From assembly GCA_014904845.1 (NCBI GenBank), contig MU119317.1, positions 63,972 to 127,971 of the forward strand: a stretch of 64,000 nucleotides of DNA, read 5' to 3'. Shown in pieces: positions 34,424-46,397 of the stretch. Under the pieces are notes generated by a model. It searched no databases. It was not told the origin of the DNA and saw only the letters and a list, made by a program, of their open reading frames with translations. Position 1 is the first letter of the stretch. Each line of letters opens with the position of its first letter. The translations under genes were made by a program, and so were the position numbers. The DNA is from Acephala macrosclerotiorum. Taxonomy: Eukaryota; Ascomycota; Leotiomycetes; Helotiales; Mollisiaceae.

Positions 34424-36951
34424 CGTAAGAACAGCGGTTGCAGGAGATGGGAAGTTCTATCGTTACAATAGTAGCTAAAGAGAATTGCTATGATTGCTGT
34501 ATGCGCGTGCTCAAGAAGAGGTTGTCCGCAGACAGTCGTAGGTTGTCGTGGTTGTAAGAAGAAAAAGTTTTCGCAGGTGGAAAGGCTCTTAAGTACTCGG
34601 TAAACTGGCAAAGACGACGCGGAAGTTCACCACAATAGCAAGAAGCGAGATGGTGAAAGTTCGCATTCACCGTCGACTTCACAATAGCAAGCTAGCACAT
34701 GATTAATCTTAGCATTGTCGTCGCAACATCGGAGTCTTACTATTGTGTGCATCTCCTTCGAGGCCTGGAGAGCTTTGGAGAGCGCAGCGGCCCCCTTTTT
34801 AAGCGAGGTGCAATGTTTCGCAGCTGCAACAATTTTACCTTGAGATCAAACACAATTTCTTTGTATCTTGAATCAACACTAGTACTTTGGTTGGTTTTTC
34901 CTCAATGGGTGTCAGACAATAGCAAAGATCTTAAAAAAGATCGTTGAACATGCGAGAAGGTAAAGTATAAAAAGGTAGCATAGAAACGCATCATGCACCC
35001 GAGGTTGAAGTAATGACTTGATATATAGTACGACCTTTTTAGGTGTTCGAATTCATAATAGTACTTTCCAATTACATTTACCTTGAGTGATTTTCGAACA
35101 ACTGTAGACTCTTTCGTGAAGAGCAGAGAAAAGGCGGCGTGCGCGAACACACATTACGATTCGAAGCTGCAACAATATTGCCTTCAACATCAACGATTCT
35201 TCAAGATATTTCAACCAATAATAGTACCTTTCGAGTGGAGGTGCCCTAGAAAGGTGTCAGACAATGGTAAATCCTTTCGAGAATCGTGATTGAAAGGCCC
35301 GGATGAAATGCGCGAAAAGGGGGGGTGGGCAAAAGTGTATCGCATCGTGCATTCGAGGTGCAACAATGCTAGCCAACGACGAAGTATGATTCCTTCAAGT
35401 CTTTGTTCCACGCGCCTCGACCAAGTGGTAAATAATAGCGAACTCTTTCGAGTTGTTATCCTCGAAAAACCAGATGCAAGCGTAAAAGGGGATAAAGCGC
35501 ATCATGCGCTCAAGAGTGCAACATGTTACCCTACCTTAACATCAAGTACTCTCCTTTCAAGTCTTTGAGCCCACAATGGTACCTTTCGATTCCAAATACC
35601 CTGAGTGAGTGCCAGCCGTAAGTAAGAAAGTCTTTGGAAGTGGTTCTCGGGTTTCGGAGTGCAAAGCACGTAAATGGGGGTTGATCTGAAAGCGCATCAT
35701 GCATGATGCATCAGAGTTCCGACAATTCTACACGCAACATTAAGTACGAACTTTGAAGGCAATGAGTCTACAATAGTAATTGTTAAGTTGACGTGTCTTT
35801 CTTGAACGAGTATTGTATAATAGCAGTGTCTCCCGCAAGTCGGATGAAAAACCTGGATTCAAGGCTAGAAAGGGGTGGGATATGGGAATGTCGTTCTTTG
35901 AGCCTTCGAATCTATGACTATACTCACACATTGAGAGGCTGTGGACAGAAACAATATAATGGCCAAGGTCTTGCGATTCCATCTTCGAGGCGTGAGGTTG
36001 GAGACCGTAGTCATGGATGCGAGGCGCCGAAGATGGGGTGATACTGGATACGAGTCGTCCTTTCCAGACCTCGAGTCTCGCCAGCTACTTTGGACTTGAA
36101 TTGTCCAAATCAGTTGTCCTGCATCAGCAAAGCCCTTCACAGTCACTGTTAAAAGTGTTGAAAACATAACCATGTAATGCAAAATTCGAGGTGTTGACGT
36201 ACAACGAAAAGGGGTCCGATACCGAACATAAGTCTTCTTAACGTTGAACTCGGGACTACTTCTTTTCAAAATCAAGGAGGCCTAGATGCCATACATTAGC
36301 AGAGTGCTCAAAGCCATGTTCCAAAGGATGGGGCGCAGAGAGTAGCTGAAAAGGATCCCTAGCTTTCGAGGCCAGGACCTCTCTCAAGATCAAATGTTCT
36401 CTGCAGGCGATAGAGATTTTGGGGAAGTACTTTAAGGTACAGTCTGAAAAATGAACAATGTCTTCAAGTCTGGAATCTTCGTTAGCTAGTCCAAGCCCTT
36501 CCGAGATTCGAGTCTAGACTCTTCTCCCCAAGAGTTTAATGTCCTAGAAGCGGCTGGGTGATCGTGCATGGCTTCCAGTACACCAAACTACCGCAAACAC
36601 AAAGCTCAATCATTACTGAGTAGAAAATCGAAGGTTCGGTTCCTTCATAAGCATGGCAAGAAGTCAGCGTTGAGCTTCCAAGAATACTCTGGATAATGGA
36701 AGCAGAAAGGAAGTGGAAGAGCACGAGCGAAACAAGCACCAGCAAACCAAAATCGTGTCCAAGAAGAATGCAATACTTTTCATATCCCTAGCCACCAATG
36801 CAAAGGTCCCTCCGGCCGCTATGCACGACAATCAAACCACACGTTTATCAAGGGTATCACCGTAACCGAAATTTATACTTCTCTCATCTCATCAATGCAA
36901 TCTCTTATCCTCCCCCACCTCTGCACATCTGCAACCCAGTTCCTCATCCGC
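34424..36951. other. Gene-free region with degenerate tandem repeats
   Basis: 2.5 kb between CHO2 and the preceding gene. About 34,750-35,860 is a tandem repeat array (separate entry). The rest, 35,860-36,951, holds the 3' flank of CHO2 and no frame I can support. Confidence 0.6.
34750..35860. repeat. Degenerate tandem array, period about 160-195 bp
   Basis: At least six diverged units. Each has an anchor like AATAGTACCTTTCGA (near 34,881, 35,059, 35,221, 35,573 and 35,769, with a weaker copy near 35,400), then GTGTCAGACAATAG-like and CTTTCGAG blocks, then a GCATCATGCA palindrome followed by GAGGTGCAACA (near 34,988, 35,340, 35,500 and 35,693, with weaker copies near 34,805 and 35,150). Both anchors recur at the same intervals, so this is a true array. 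Units differ by substitutions and small indels; no protein is encoded. Confidence 0.7.
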
Positions 36952-39900
36952 TCAGAATTTCTCTCCCGTCGGTGTAGTCGTGCCTCTAGAATGAGACATA
37001 CTATAAGGAGCCTATTCATAGTTAGTATAAATCTTGCGTAGATAAACCAAGAAATGGCCAAAAAAATGTATTATAATGATTATATGTTGGGCATACCAGA
37101 GCTTGTTTGGCAACGACAATGCGCCATGCCAGTTTCTTAACGTTTCCATCCGCAGTCACGACACCAGGCGCAAGCTCAAGAGCAAACATCTGATGCACTG
37201 CATACACAACTCTCTTGGCGTATTTACCGTCTCTCTCGACCAAGCTACCGAAGCTCTCCTCCACTGTGTTGGGAGCAATTTCTGGATCACGATCGAAGCA
37301 ATTTCTCACGACAGGGAGTAAAGCGTCCTCGACAGCCGAGCGAATCAGACCGTTCGCATCAAAATGTGTCTCCTCGTCTTCGTCGAATCGTGGAATGCGA
37401 TTTTCGAAAGGAAGTGAGATGGCCATGACATTGTGTTTGCCGTCGTGGTGGTACCGGAATTCGAAGACACCTTGAGTCCACCAGAGTTTATCGCCTTCGA
37501 ACAACATTTCACCGTACATGTAATCGCAAGTTGTTCCATCTTCGCGCTTCTCGCCTTTGACGAGTTTGCTCGAGATCAGGATTCCGTTGTTGCCTGGGCC
37601 GGATTCGTATTCGTTTGGCACGGTGGCTACCCATCGACCAGCAGAGGAGACTCGGGTGACTTCTCGAGATGCATTATCTGATACCATGTAAAGACCGACC
37701 CAATCACTCTTGCTGTGGTTGATTGGAGCCTTCCATTTGACCTTGATTGGCGCACCATACTCAAACATGAGTGGCTCGTACTCATCAGTCCGTTGACGGG
37801 GAAATCTTGCCGACACACCCTCCTTTCCGGTGGTACGCTCGCTCAAGGCTGTGATCGCGCATGGGGTACCTTCGACCTCAATGGAGTAATCTCGAGGATC
37901 AAATCCAGCCAAGTCTGGTGCCAATTTGGTGAGAGTGAGTCGTGCAGGATATTGACTGAACAGAGCAGTTGTGTCGCGGACGATTGTAGAAACACCTGAT
38001 GCAAGTTTAGGCCGAGCAGCATCGAGGAAATCTTCCACGAAGTGACTCGTCTCGCCTAGAACCTTGTCAAGATTGCCTTGGAATTTCTTTAATGGTGGTG
38101 GTAGCGATCTTCGAATGCTCTTGGTGAGCCCAGCTTCAGATCTGAGGTTGCGTCCATACAGCTTCTGCATGTGCGGCTTTTCTACAAGCTGGATGAAACC
38201 CAGAGTCACGATATGACTGACGAGAGCAAGGAAAAAAATCGCTGGACTCCATGTGATGAGGACCGCTCCCCAGATGCCGGCTAGGCCAATGATACGCTCA
38301 GGATTGTTCAAGTATCTACCATCAGAGTCTTCGAGTCAGCACACCTCTTTCATGTATTCCAAAGAGCCAAGGCAAAGCCTCAGGATGTCTGGAACATTCA
38401 CGACTCAAAAATAGTAAAGAGTAGAAAGAATATTGTATGAGAAAATGACTTACCGATAAATGCCACTGTATGTCAATTTCGGCCGATGGTCAAAGAAGAA
38501 ATCTCCAAAGAACCATCCGAACTCCCCAAGGGATTCATAGATACTAACAGCGGTCCAAACTTGTAAAGCAACAAGTCCTGCTCCAAGCACATGTTTCAAG
38601 AGCACAAGTCCGTAACCCCAGTCAGCTGGGAAGGAATACAACTTCCAAGTAGCAGCAATGAAACTTGCATAACACATGCTCATGCTCATGTGGTAGATGC
38701 CCTTCCATTGTCTCCAAGCTTCCTCGGTACCTTCGCCAAATTTGAGGAAATGACGAGTCCAAAGCTTATTGTTCGACTGCTTGTGGAGTATGATACCTAG
38801 ACCAACAGTATACCATAGTCGCCACAAGCAAGCATTCAATATGAATGCAGCTTGGTAGATCGGTGTTGATGGTGCCACGGCGGTGATTATAATCATGCAT
38901 AGCTGAAGAAGAAGAACGGAGACATCAGTAATTCGGAAGAGGTCAATGTTTTTGAGACCAATTAGATCATGTACGGATAAGGGTTGAGTCGCGGCGGGAG
39001 GGAATTGTGACATTGGTTCAGACGTCTCGGGGGCTTCAAGGTTGTCTCTACTTGCTGTGGCGGACGAACTTGCTAATTGGATGTCGCTCTGGGTAACGTC
39101 TCGTTTCCTAGGTGGCGGTGGATTATATGTCTTCTCAATATGAGGGTTCTCTACATAGATGAGAAAGGCGAATTGTGCTGCGTGGGCGACGATCGAGATG
39201 AAGAGTACGTTGTAGCTCGCTGCCATCATAGAAATTCCATAGTATCCGGCATAACCCACAGAGTACATAGGGTGAGGTGCCATCTCAAAGACGCCGTCAA
39301 ACGTCAGAGCTTGATCGATCAGATAGAAGAAATCACCCCAATACCAGGCATAATCCTTGACAACGCGGTGAGCATCCAGCTTGACCCATAGGTTGAAGCC
39401 AACCAGAAGAATGCCTGTGGTCCAACGAGCGATGCACATAGCAAAACCTTCTCCCTCAGGACGGCCACCGCAAGCAATGGCGAACAGGCAGTAGGAAGTG
39501 AAGTCACACATAAGAATCAAGTCCACCACTCTGCGAAATACTAGCCATGTGTTGTACTCAATTGGTGCCTCTTCGAACTTGTAGTCTTCTGGTATCTTAG
39601 TCTCCAACTCTCGTTTTATCAACTTATACAGCCATGGTCGCGGATTCTTCCCGGTACTTGGGTTTTCGAAGAGGTTTAATCTCTTGGCCCATGCTATGAG
39701 ACGTCGATGGTGGGATTGTATCCGGAGAAGGTATCCTATCCCAACATTGTAGCAACCTCTCCAGAAGAGAAATATGACTGCAAACACCGGGCGCTTGAGG
39801 GAGCTCGGTAGCAGGTAGAGGGCTGCAATGTGCATACACAGTATGGCTATTACGATGGCATCAGAGAGGTTCTTGGGTTGTCGAGGATCGAGCAATTGGG

Positions 39901-40142
39901 AGACCATATCATGGGTCTGAGGAACAGTGAAGACTGTAGATTGAATATCAGCATTTATTACTCCATTTCCTCGGCCGCAACTCACTTGTGCCATCTGGCG
40001 TTCTGCCAAAAGTCTTCTTCGTCTTGTCAATGTCCTCATGCTGCGGAGTGTCTCGCCCACTGCTTGCCGTTGAGGATATGCTGTCCGCATTTGCGACATG
40101 CCGTTCTCGAATACCCTCGCTCTGTACACCTTGAGTACTCAT
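36952..40142 (-). CDS. CHO2: Phosphatidylethanolamine N-methyltransferase
   Basis: CHO2 catalyses the first SAM-dependent methylation of phosphatidylethanolamine on the way to phosphatidylcholine, in the ER membrane. The 971-residue product comes from exons 40142-39986, 39933-38454, 38315-37097 and 37011-36952 (introns 52, 138, 85 nt). Splices restore [30 protein letters not shown] and KQALAPYSMSH. Two PEMT repeats are visible: [18 protein letters not shown] in the first, with [11 protein letters not shown] before it, and [19 protein letters not shown] in the second, preceded by [12 protein letters not shown]. Many membrane spans fill residues 80-600; the C-terminal third is a soluble domain beginning near the [12 protein letters not shown] segment and including [13 protein letters not shown]. 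Length and order match fungal CHO2. Intact. Confidence 0.96.
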
Positions 40143-41144
40143 TGTGGACGATGGAAGCGGTGTTGAGACCTGCTTTGTCGTGTCGTTGAGATGTATCTTG
40201 GTGCTTTGTGCGCCTGCCGCAATATCCGTACGGCTTCTGCAGATGTGTCGTTCGCAGACGTCGAGAGAGGGAGATGGTCGAGGTTCGAAGGTCTATGAAT
40301 CAAGATACCGCAGTTCCATGTGCGGGCATTGTTGTCCTTTGCTGGAAACAAAGTGGTCACGATCCAAAGACTGGGGGGAAATGTCTCGCGTGGGACAGGC
40401 ACGATGTTCAACTGGGCAGTGGACGAATGGGAAAGATCGACACGATGACCTAGAATTTATGCACAACCCTTAGTTCAAGAGCTCTTTTGTGCGACTGCTA
40501 GATACCATTGAGCCAGTCAGGCTCTGAGCCCTAATCACAGTTCTATTGCGACATACGGATTTGATGCCATGATGGGATCAGCAGGCACAGTACATTGTCC
40601 GGACGCAGGCCGGCACACGATTCATTTCCTCATTCGCAAATTGCTGCATGGGCTGGGATTGACGAGGGAAAACTTAGAACCGTTTTGCTTGTGAAAGAGC
40701 CCGCAATCGGATTAAGAGCCGCTGCTGGCCGAAGAATGCATAGGCACGTGATAACAAACTCGGGTTCCAGAAAGAGACACAATGGTCTGAAGTGGGTTAG
40801 ACATTATTACGGTTCTCGAATGTTGTCTCGTCAAGTTGTGAAGCTCTTCTTTCATTTCGTGGACTATTAAATCCTTTCATCCTTCTAGTGAACCCTTGCA
40901 GTCTGCACTCCAACTCACCTCTTGGGTCTGCAACTCAAAAATCTGCAAAATTCGTGCTGTCGATACCATTGCGGCATGGACTTGAACTATCCTCAACTTT
41001 AATGTCTCGGAAAGCACGTTCTGCTGACGGCGATGTCACGGAAAGACCTGCATGCCCCGCCAAATTCTGCAAACCCCGGGGAAGGTGGCCAATATACAGA
41101 ATAGTATAGTATGAGTATAAACCAATAGCTTTGAATTCCTCTTT
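40143..41144. other. Intergenic region upstream of CHO2
   Basis: It should hold the CHO2 promoter. Open frames here lack features, and I see no clear inositol/choline-response element. No repeats. Confidence 0.45.
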
Positions 41145-42253
41145 TCAGGGGCCTGGTCTTTCATCATGGCCCATTTCGATAGGAGCAGTACTTCTTTCTC
41201 GAAGTGCCTCCAATTCCGCTCTCTCGCTTACCGTATCGGTCGGGCGCAAAGGAGAAGAGCTGTCAAGCTCGACTGCTCTTCGTCTCCGTTCTAATTCGGA
41301 TCTCTCTGCCTCGTTCAGAGGTACGTTGGCTGCTAATTCTTTCTGCCTTGGGACGCCAGCGCCAAGCTCTGGCTTGTCCCCTGTAACTGGTCCTTCCGCT
41401 TTACTTCTCCGACTTGCTGATCGTTTGCCATACCAAAATGTGAAGGCACCAAAAGCTGCAAATAAAACAGCTCCAAACGTAGCACCGATCCCTATAGCTG
41501 CTTTTGATCCTGTGGACAGACCGCTGTGCCCTGAAGGTGTAGGAGAAGCTGTTTGGCTTGAGATATTTGAAATTGTGGATGTAGCAGATGTAGAGGATGT
41601 CTGCGAGCTAGTACCTGGCTTCTGTGACGAAATCGAGGACGTCAAAGATGTATTGGAAGACGACGCGGAAGATGTTGCGGAGGATGGATTGCTCGAGGAA
41701 CTCGCTGAGAGCGTTGATTGGGACATAGTACTAGTACTGGAGGGCTCCATGAACGTCAGTACTGTACGGCACTTCCGACTCAACTTTTGCCTACCTACCT
41801 TGGCCAGCGAAGATGATGATGATGTAGCAGAGCTTGAAGCTGAGCTTGAGCTCGCAGATGCCCCTGCTAGGGCGAATTGAACACTATAGTTAGGACCAGA
41901 ATTATCATCGATGTCAAAACGCATAGGTCCCAGAGACCAACGAGCTTTCTGGTGTCCAAGTGTACGAGGTTCCCGTCAGACCACCTTATACATCAACAGC
42001 ACCTATTAGCGACAGAATGCAGAGGGGGAAGAGAATCGTGGAATGCGAACGTACTCGCGATGGTTTCAACAGTTACAAGGTCAGAGGAGGTACCATTCTT
42101 CAAGAGGAGTGTAACAGCACCAGATGCATCAGTCCAAGTGAGTTCGAAAGGTGTTCCAACTTTGACACTGGCAAGTTGCGAGGCTGTCATATTGAATATG
42201 GCTCCATGAACACCGGATGTTATCAGAACCGCGCACAACAGAAGTAATAACAT
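41145..42253 (-). CDS. KRE9/KNH-domain surface protein with a frameshift
   Basis: A predicted type I surface protein. Exon 1 (42253-42055) gives MLLLLLCAVLITSGVHG, a signal peptide, and the start of a KRE9/KNH fold (VKVGTPFELTWTDASG). A 70-nt intron (42054-41985) leads to GLTGTSYTWTPESSL and VSGTYAF, the conserved end of this fold. At 41916-41919 a run of four T shifts the frame: it reads TGA at 41914-41916 (89 residues), while the shifted frame reads DIDDNSGPNYSVQFALAG, exactly the expected continuation, and stays open for 250 residues. These include a Ser/Thr-rich stalk, a membrane span (IGIGATFGAVLFAAFGAFTF), and a basic cytosolic tail. A 54-nt stretch (41798-41745, GTAGGT with CTGAC) may be an intron. 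A homopolymer error or a real null allele is possible. The family is tied to beta-1,6-glucan biology. Confidence 0.75.
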
Positions 42254-43574
42254 GTTTGAATAAACGATACGAATGCTCCGGGACGTTGGGTGAGGGAAGA
42301 GCTGGAGCTGTCGAACAGAGAGGGGTGCTAGAATAAGTAGGCGCTGATCACTGGTGATTGGTGATAGCATTTTCAGCCTTCGATAAAGCCACCACCCGAA
42401 ATAGAAAGAAGAGATGAGCCTTTCCAGTTGACAACCAATGATAAGAAGATGGCGTTAGAAAGAAACGGCGCAGCAAATCTTTTGAAACAGGGCAAGATTC
42501 TCTTTTTATCACTTGATGATACAGAGGATTGGTATTGTACAGTACGATTTATCATACATAATTTGGCGGGCCCGAAAGCAAATTCGCTTGATTAAGAGTT
42601 CGTAGCCAGAGGCCATAGACATAGTTCATTTACACTGAAGCCCTTGAAGGAGGAATTGTTGGAACAGGAGAGGGCTCAATTTCTCAAACCAGAAGGTAAA
42701 GTGCCTCGGCCGAGATTCTGACAGGCTCTTCTGAGTTGCGGAGAGACCCACTTCCCTCTTGAACCGAGATTTCTATCCCGAATCTTCATGCTTTCTGTTC
42801 TAACATTCAAACCCGTGCCTTAAGTAACTTGTTTGCGTCAAGTAACCATTTGGCAATTTTGAAGGAGTGGCACCGTGCATCATAGGGGCACTGGGTAATT
42901 CCAACAACAAACTTTGATATTACATGCACTATCGCGTGGAACCTCATGACTCGAGGTCTTCGCTCTCCAATATTCTAAACCCGACGTCCGCAGAAAGGTT
43001 CTTCTGACGAATTTCATGTTAATTAGAGTCGTTATCCTTTGGGACACATTCTATTTTCTCCTTTACTTGAGGAAAGCATGTTGGAGTATCACGTGCTTGC
43101 GACCCATTTTGACTGCTCGAGTGTTCCGACGTTGTCTACTCTGCAACAAAAGATGGACATTACAAGTAGGTTCAATTACCGGATTGGATTTCACTGATCA
43201 CCATTAATTTGTACTTGAGTCTTAGAAAGTACAAAAGAAATGTATTCATCAATATTTTGTCTACCCTTAAACCTTTATATCCCCCACATATACCTTTTTA
43301 GTTTTCTGGTCCATGCTCTCTTATCCTCCTCCTATACCGTACGTGTATATTTTTTTTAATGATTATCATTATCCAAATTTATCCTCCCATTCTATAACTT
43401 CCCAGATTAAGCATTACAAAAGAACACCAAAGGAAAGAAATCAAAAACTTTTGCTATCATAATTTGGTGATCAGCTCACCAGAGCCATTAGTGTATTAAT
43501 ATATCTGTCGGACTATTAGAATATCCTATTAAGGGTTGTACGATCCTGTGACTCACATGTAGTAATTTGATTCT
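42254..43574. other. Intergenic region, 1.3 kb
   Basis: The promoter of the KRE9-like gene and the 3' flank of the LysM locus. AT-rich from 43,200 to 43,560. No gene supported. Confidence 0.5.
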
Positions 43575-46397
43575 TCATCTGAAGAACTTTTTCCAGCCCT
43601 CATCAGAACCAGCTGGAGCGACAACCTGTTGAACCTGACGTTTATTTGGTGCCGGAATCGTCACAATGATGGGACTGCTCGTAGGCCCAACTTGAATAGT
43701 CGTCGTGATGAGATCCGGAATAGCCCTCTTGAATTTCACACCGACAAGTGTTGGTGCCGCCTCTCCGGTGCTCGCGGTCGAGTAGTTAACCAATCCTTGG
43801 CTTGGCATGTAGATTGGAACGTTGATGACTTCGTCGGGATAGAGGACATCTGGATTTTCGATCTGCGGGTTCGCTTTTTGAAGGTTGTCGAGACCGAGGG
43901 AGTATCGGTCGGCGATCGAAGAGAGATAGTCACCGGACGAGATCGTGTATGTAAATGGCGTCGAGAGCGAATTGGCTGGGACGTTGACGATTTGGTCAGG
44001 GTAGATCAGATCAGGATTTTCGATCTGGGGATTCAGAGACATAAGATCGGAGTGTCCCAGGTTGTAAGATTGAGCGATGCTGTCGAGAGTATCTCCTTGG
44101 CCGACGGTGTAGCCTTGAGCCGGAACATTAATGGCTTGGTTGGGATAAATGAGGTCAGGGTTAGTGATGGACGGATTTGCGGCCTTCAAAGTGCCAAGAT
44201 CAACGCCATAGCGATCGGCGATCGCAGAGAGTGTGTCACCTGAGGAAACTGTGTGTGTTGTAGCAGATGGAAGGTTGGTGTAAAAGTTGTACGATGATGA
44301 ACTCAATCCCTGATTTAGCGTGGCAGTTAGGTAATGAAGTTGACCATCGGTACCGCTCACGTAGCAGTTGCAGGATCTCGCAACTTGGATGACCATGTCG
44401 TTTTGCTTAGCATAGTAGTATGCTCCGTTCCCAGGATCGTAGTAATTGATGGAGTTCTCATTGAAGGCAGTCTGAACTTGAGTTGGCACATTAGCGTTGA
44501 TCTGTTGAGCTTGAGTCACTCTGTTCGCGGAAGTCATAGAGTTGCCTGCAGGATCGAAAATGTTGCCATCATAGAAGTTGAAGAGAGATCCAAGTACGGG
44601 TGCAAAAGTGAGACCGCTAGGCTGCGACTGAGCAGGATTGTTGGCAGGTGCCGCTTGTTGTTGTCCCTGACTTGGTAAAGATGCAGGAGGTGACTTAATT
44701 TGAGGTCTGCTGTTTGAGTCATCTTGGTTCTGGTTTCCAGCTGGTGGCACTTGATTGTTCGATCCATTGGGTCTACCATTTTGCTGCAAACCTCCATTTT
44801 GTTGGCTTGGGGGTTGAGCTGAGCCGGGACGACCTTGTTGTCCGTTCTGAGATGGTGCATTTTGGCCTTGATTTGGCCTTTGGTTGGCTGGAGCTCCATT
44901 GTTGATCGAGGAACCCGGTCCACCGTTGTTTGGACGTTGCTGGCCTCCATTGTTCGGTGCGGAGGGCGGGTTCTGATTTCCTCCTTGACTCCCTTGACCT
45001 CCATTATTGGGTGGTGACGGCGGCCTTTGATTTCCTCGATTGCCGCTATTTGGTAGAGAGGGAGGATTTTGACTTCCTCCCTGACCCCCTTGGCCTCCAT
45101 TATTTGAGAGGGGGGGCTGCGTTTGACCACCTCCTTGTCCTCCAGTGGCCGGTGGTGGATTTTGACCTCCTGGTTGTTGGCCAGGCTGTTTTGGGTTTTG
45201 CTGTCCTGGCCGACCGGGTTGTTGGCCATTTCCACCACTAGTGGGAGGTTGCTGTCCTTGGCCACCGTTGTTCGGTGGTGGTGGTGGCGGCGGCGGTGGG
45301 TTCTGAATCGTTGGGATAGGCATGACTGGAACAGTTGAAGATGGGCTTAAGCTTGACTGTGCAGTGGGCACATTAGGTGCGCTACTTGATTGCGCTTGTG
45401 TCTCACTTGAAGGAACCGTGCTTGCAGTTTTGGTACTGCTCGTTGAAGGCGCAGAGAATTGGGGAAAAGCAGATGACGATACTGCACGCGACGATGTGTT
45501 CACACTAGTTGGTACAACGGTTGGAGATACTCGGGTGGAAGCTCCCCCAGACACAACAGGAACTTTAGTGGCCGAAGTCGTGGTTGAGTTGCCTTGCGAG
45601 ACGACGGTTGATGATAACACAATTGACTGTCCTTGGCTGAATACTGTGTTCGACGAGGACGAGGCCGTGCTAGATCTAAAAACCGACGAGATGTCAGATG
45701 AAAAGAACGTAGGAACGGCGCTGCTAAAAATCTCTGACACGGATGAATCAGTTGAGGTGGACACCGTGGAAGTCGCAACAGTGTTTCCTAAGGTGCTCTC
45801 CGAAGCGATCGACTCAATGCTTGACCTCGTTGAAGTAGTAGTGACTGTTCTGGAGGTAAGAGACATAGGCATATGCATTTGCATACTTGTAACGTGGCTT
45901 GTGATGACGGTATGCTGAATTGTTGTACTTCCGCTGATCTCCCTGGTCATCTGACTGGTGTATACTGTCTGAGAAACAGGAATAGAAGATGAGTTAGATG
46001 ACGAGGACGTGGATTCGGCCGCAGACCGAATGGAAGAGCTCTGGCTTTGAAAAATTCGGCTTGTGATAACAGTAGGTTCAATAGTCGCGCTTCTGCTGGT
46101 CTCTTTGGTTATTTGACTTGTGTATACTGCCTGAGAGATAGGAACAGGAGATGAGCTAAATGACGAGGATGCAGGTTCGGCCACGGACGCAGTAGATGAG
46201 CTCAGGCGCTGAGATCGCCCGCTTTCTGCTGAGATTGGAATTACCGTCGAAGGCAAGGCTCGGGTCGACGATAGCACATAGGTTGTACTTTCGGTGGCGA
46301 CGACTGACGAACGGGAGACTTGCGAAACAAGAGATTGCGGCACGATCGATGGCGAAGCCCGAAGTGTGATACTAACACTGAGGTTTCTTGAGGAGGT
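43575..46397 (-). CDS. LysM-bearing C-terminal part of the giant Ser-rich surface protein
   Basis: 940 codons in the same frame as the giant upstream frame, separated from it only by the TAA at 46398-46400. There is no ATG near the beginning and no signal peptide, so this is almost surely the 3' end of that gene. In order: Ser/Thr-rich sequence with two similar blocks (VYTSQITKETSRS and VYTSQMTREISGS); a Pro/Gly/Gln/Asn-rich low-complexity segment at about 45,305-44,690 starting with a run of nine Pro; a compact domain at about 44,600-44,270 (LGSLFNFYDGNIFDPAG, SINYYDPGNGAYYYAKQND, CNCYVSG); three LysM modules at 44,258-43,813; and a Lys/Arg-containing tail with possible Kex2 sites (FKR, NKR). 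LysM modules bind chitin or peptidoglycan GlcNAc chains. Confidence 0.8.
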   Translation of the reverse strand, partial: TSSRNLSVSITLRASPSIVPQSLVSQVSRSSVVATESTTYVLSSTRALPSTVIPISAESGRSQRLSSSTASVAEPASSSFSSSPVPISQAVYTSQITKETSRSATIEPTVITSRIFQSQSSSIRSAAESTSSSSNSSSIPVSQTVYTSQMTREISGSTTIQHTVITSHVTSMQMHMPMSLTSRTVTTTSTRSSIESIASESTLGNTVATSTVSTSTDSSVSEIFSSAVPTFFSSDISSVFRSSTASSSSNTVFSQGQSIVLSSTVVSQGNSTTTSATKVPVVSGGASTRVSPTVVPTSVNTSSRAVSSSAFPQFSAPSTSSTKTASTVPSSETQAQSSSAPNVPTAQSSLSPSSTVPVMPIPTIQNPPPPPPPPPNNGGQGQQPPTSGGNGQQPGRPGQQNPKQPGQQPGGQNPPPATGGQGGGQTQPPLSNNGGQGGQGGSQNPPSLPNSGNRGNQRPPSPPNNGGQGSQGGNQNPPSAPNNGGQQRPNNGGPGSSINNGAPANQRPNQGQNAPSQNGQQGRPGSAQPPSQQNGGLQQNGRPNGSNNQVPPAGNQNQDDSNSRPQIKSPPASLPSQGQQQAAPANNPAQSQPSGLTFAPVLGSLFNFYDGNIFDPAGNSMTSANRVTQAQQINANVPTQVQTAFNENSINYYDPGNGAYYYAKQNDMVIQVARSCNCYVSGTDGQLHYLTATLNQGLSSSSYNFYTNLPSATTHTVSSGDTLSAIADRYGVDLGTLKAANPSITNPDLIYPNQAINVPAQGYTVGQGDTLDSIAQSYNLGHSDLMSLNPQIENPDLIYPDQIVNVPANSLSTPFTYTISSGDYLSSIADRYSLGLDNLQKANPQIENPDVLYPDEVINVPIYMPSQGLVNYSTASTGEAAPTLVGVKFKRAIPDLITTTIQVGPTSSPIIVTIPAPNKRQVQQVVAPAGSDEGWKKFFR
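43813..44258 (-). other. Three consecutive LysM modules
   Basis: LysM1 (44,258-44,121) reads HTVSSGDTLSAIADRYG and ends DLIYPNQAINVP; LysM2 (44,112-43,978) reads YTVGQGDTLDSIAQSYN and ends DLIYPDQIVNVP; LysM3 (43,956-43,813) reads YTISSGDYLSSIADRYS and ends DVLYPDEVINVP. All keep the SGDxLSxIA helix-1 entry, the NPxIxNPDxIYP turn and the terminal NVP. None holds cysteines, unlike many fungal LysM effectors, so these are the cysteine-free type. Confidence 0.95.
44690..45305 (-). repeat. Pro/Gly/Gln/Asn-rich low-complexity coding repeat
   Basis: It encodes roughly 200 residues made of degenerate PPxxNNGGQGxQGGxQNPP units, opening with nine prolines. It resembles collagen-like or prion-like flexible linkers and sits just before the LysM half. 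Confidence 0.8.

Noticed and set aside
45322..45918. 198-codon plus-strand frame, and similar frames inside 46-60 kb
   Set aside because: Reverse-strand shadows produced by Ser-rich codon bias of the giant gene.
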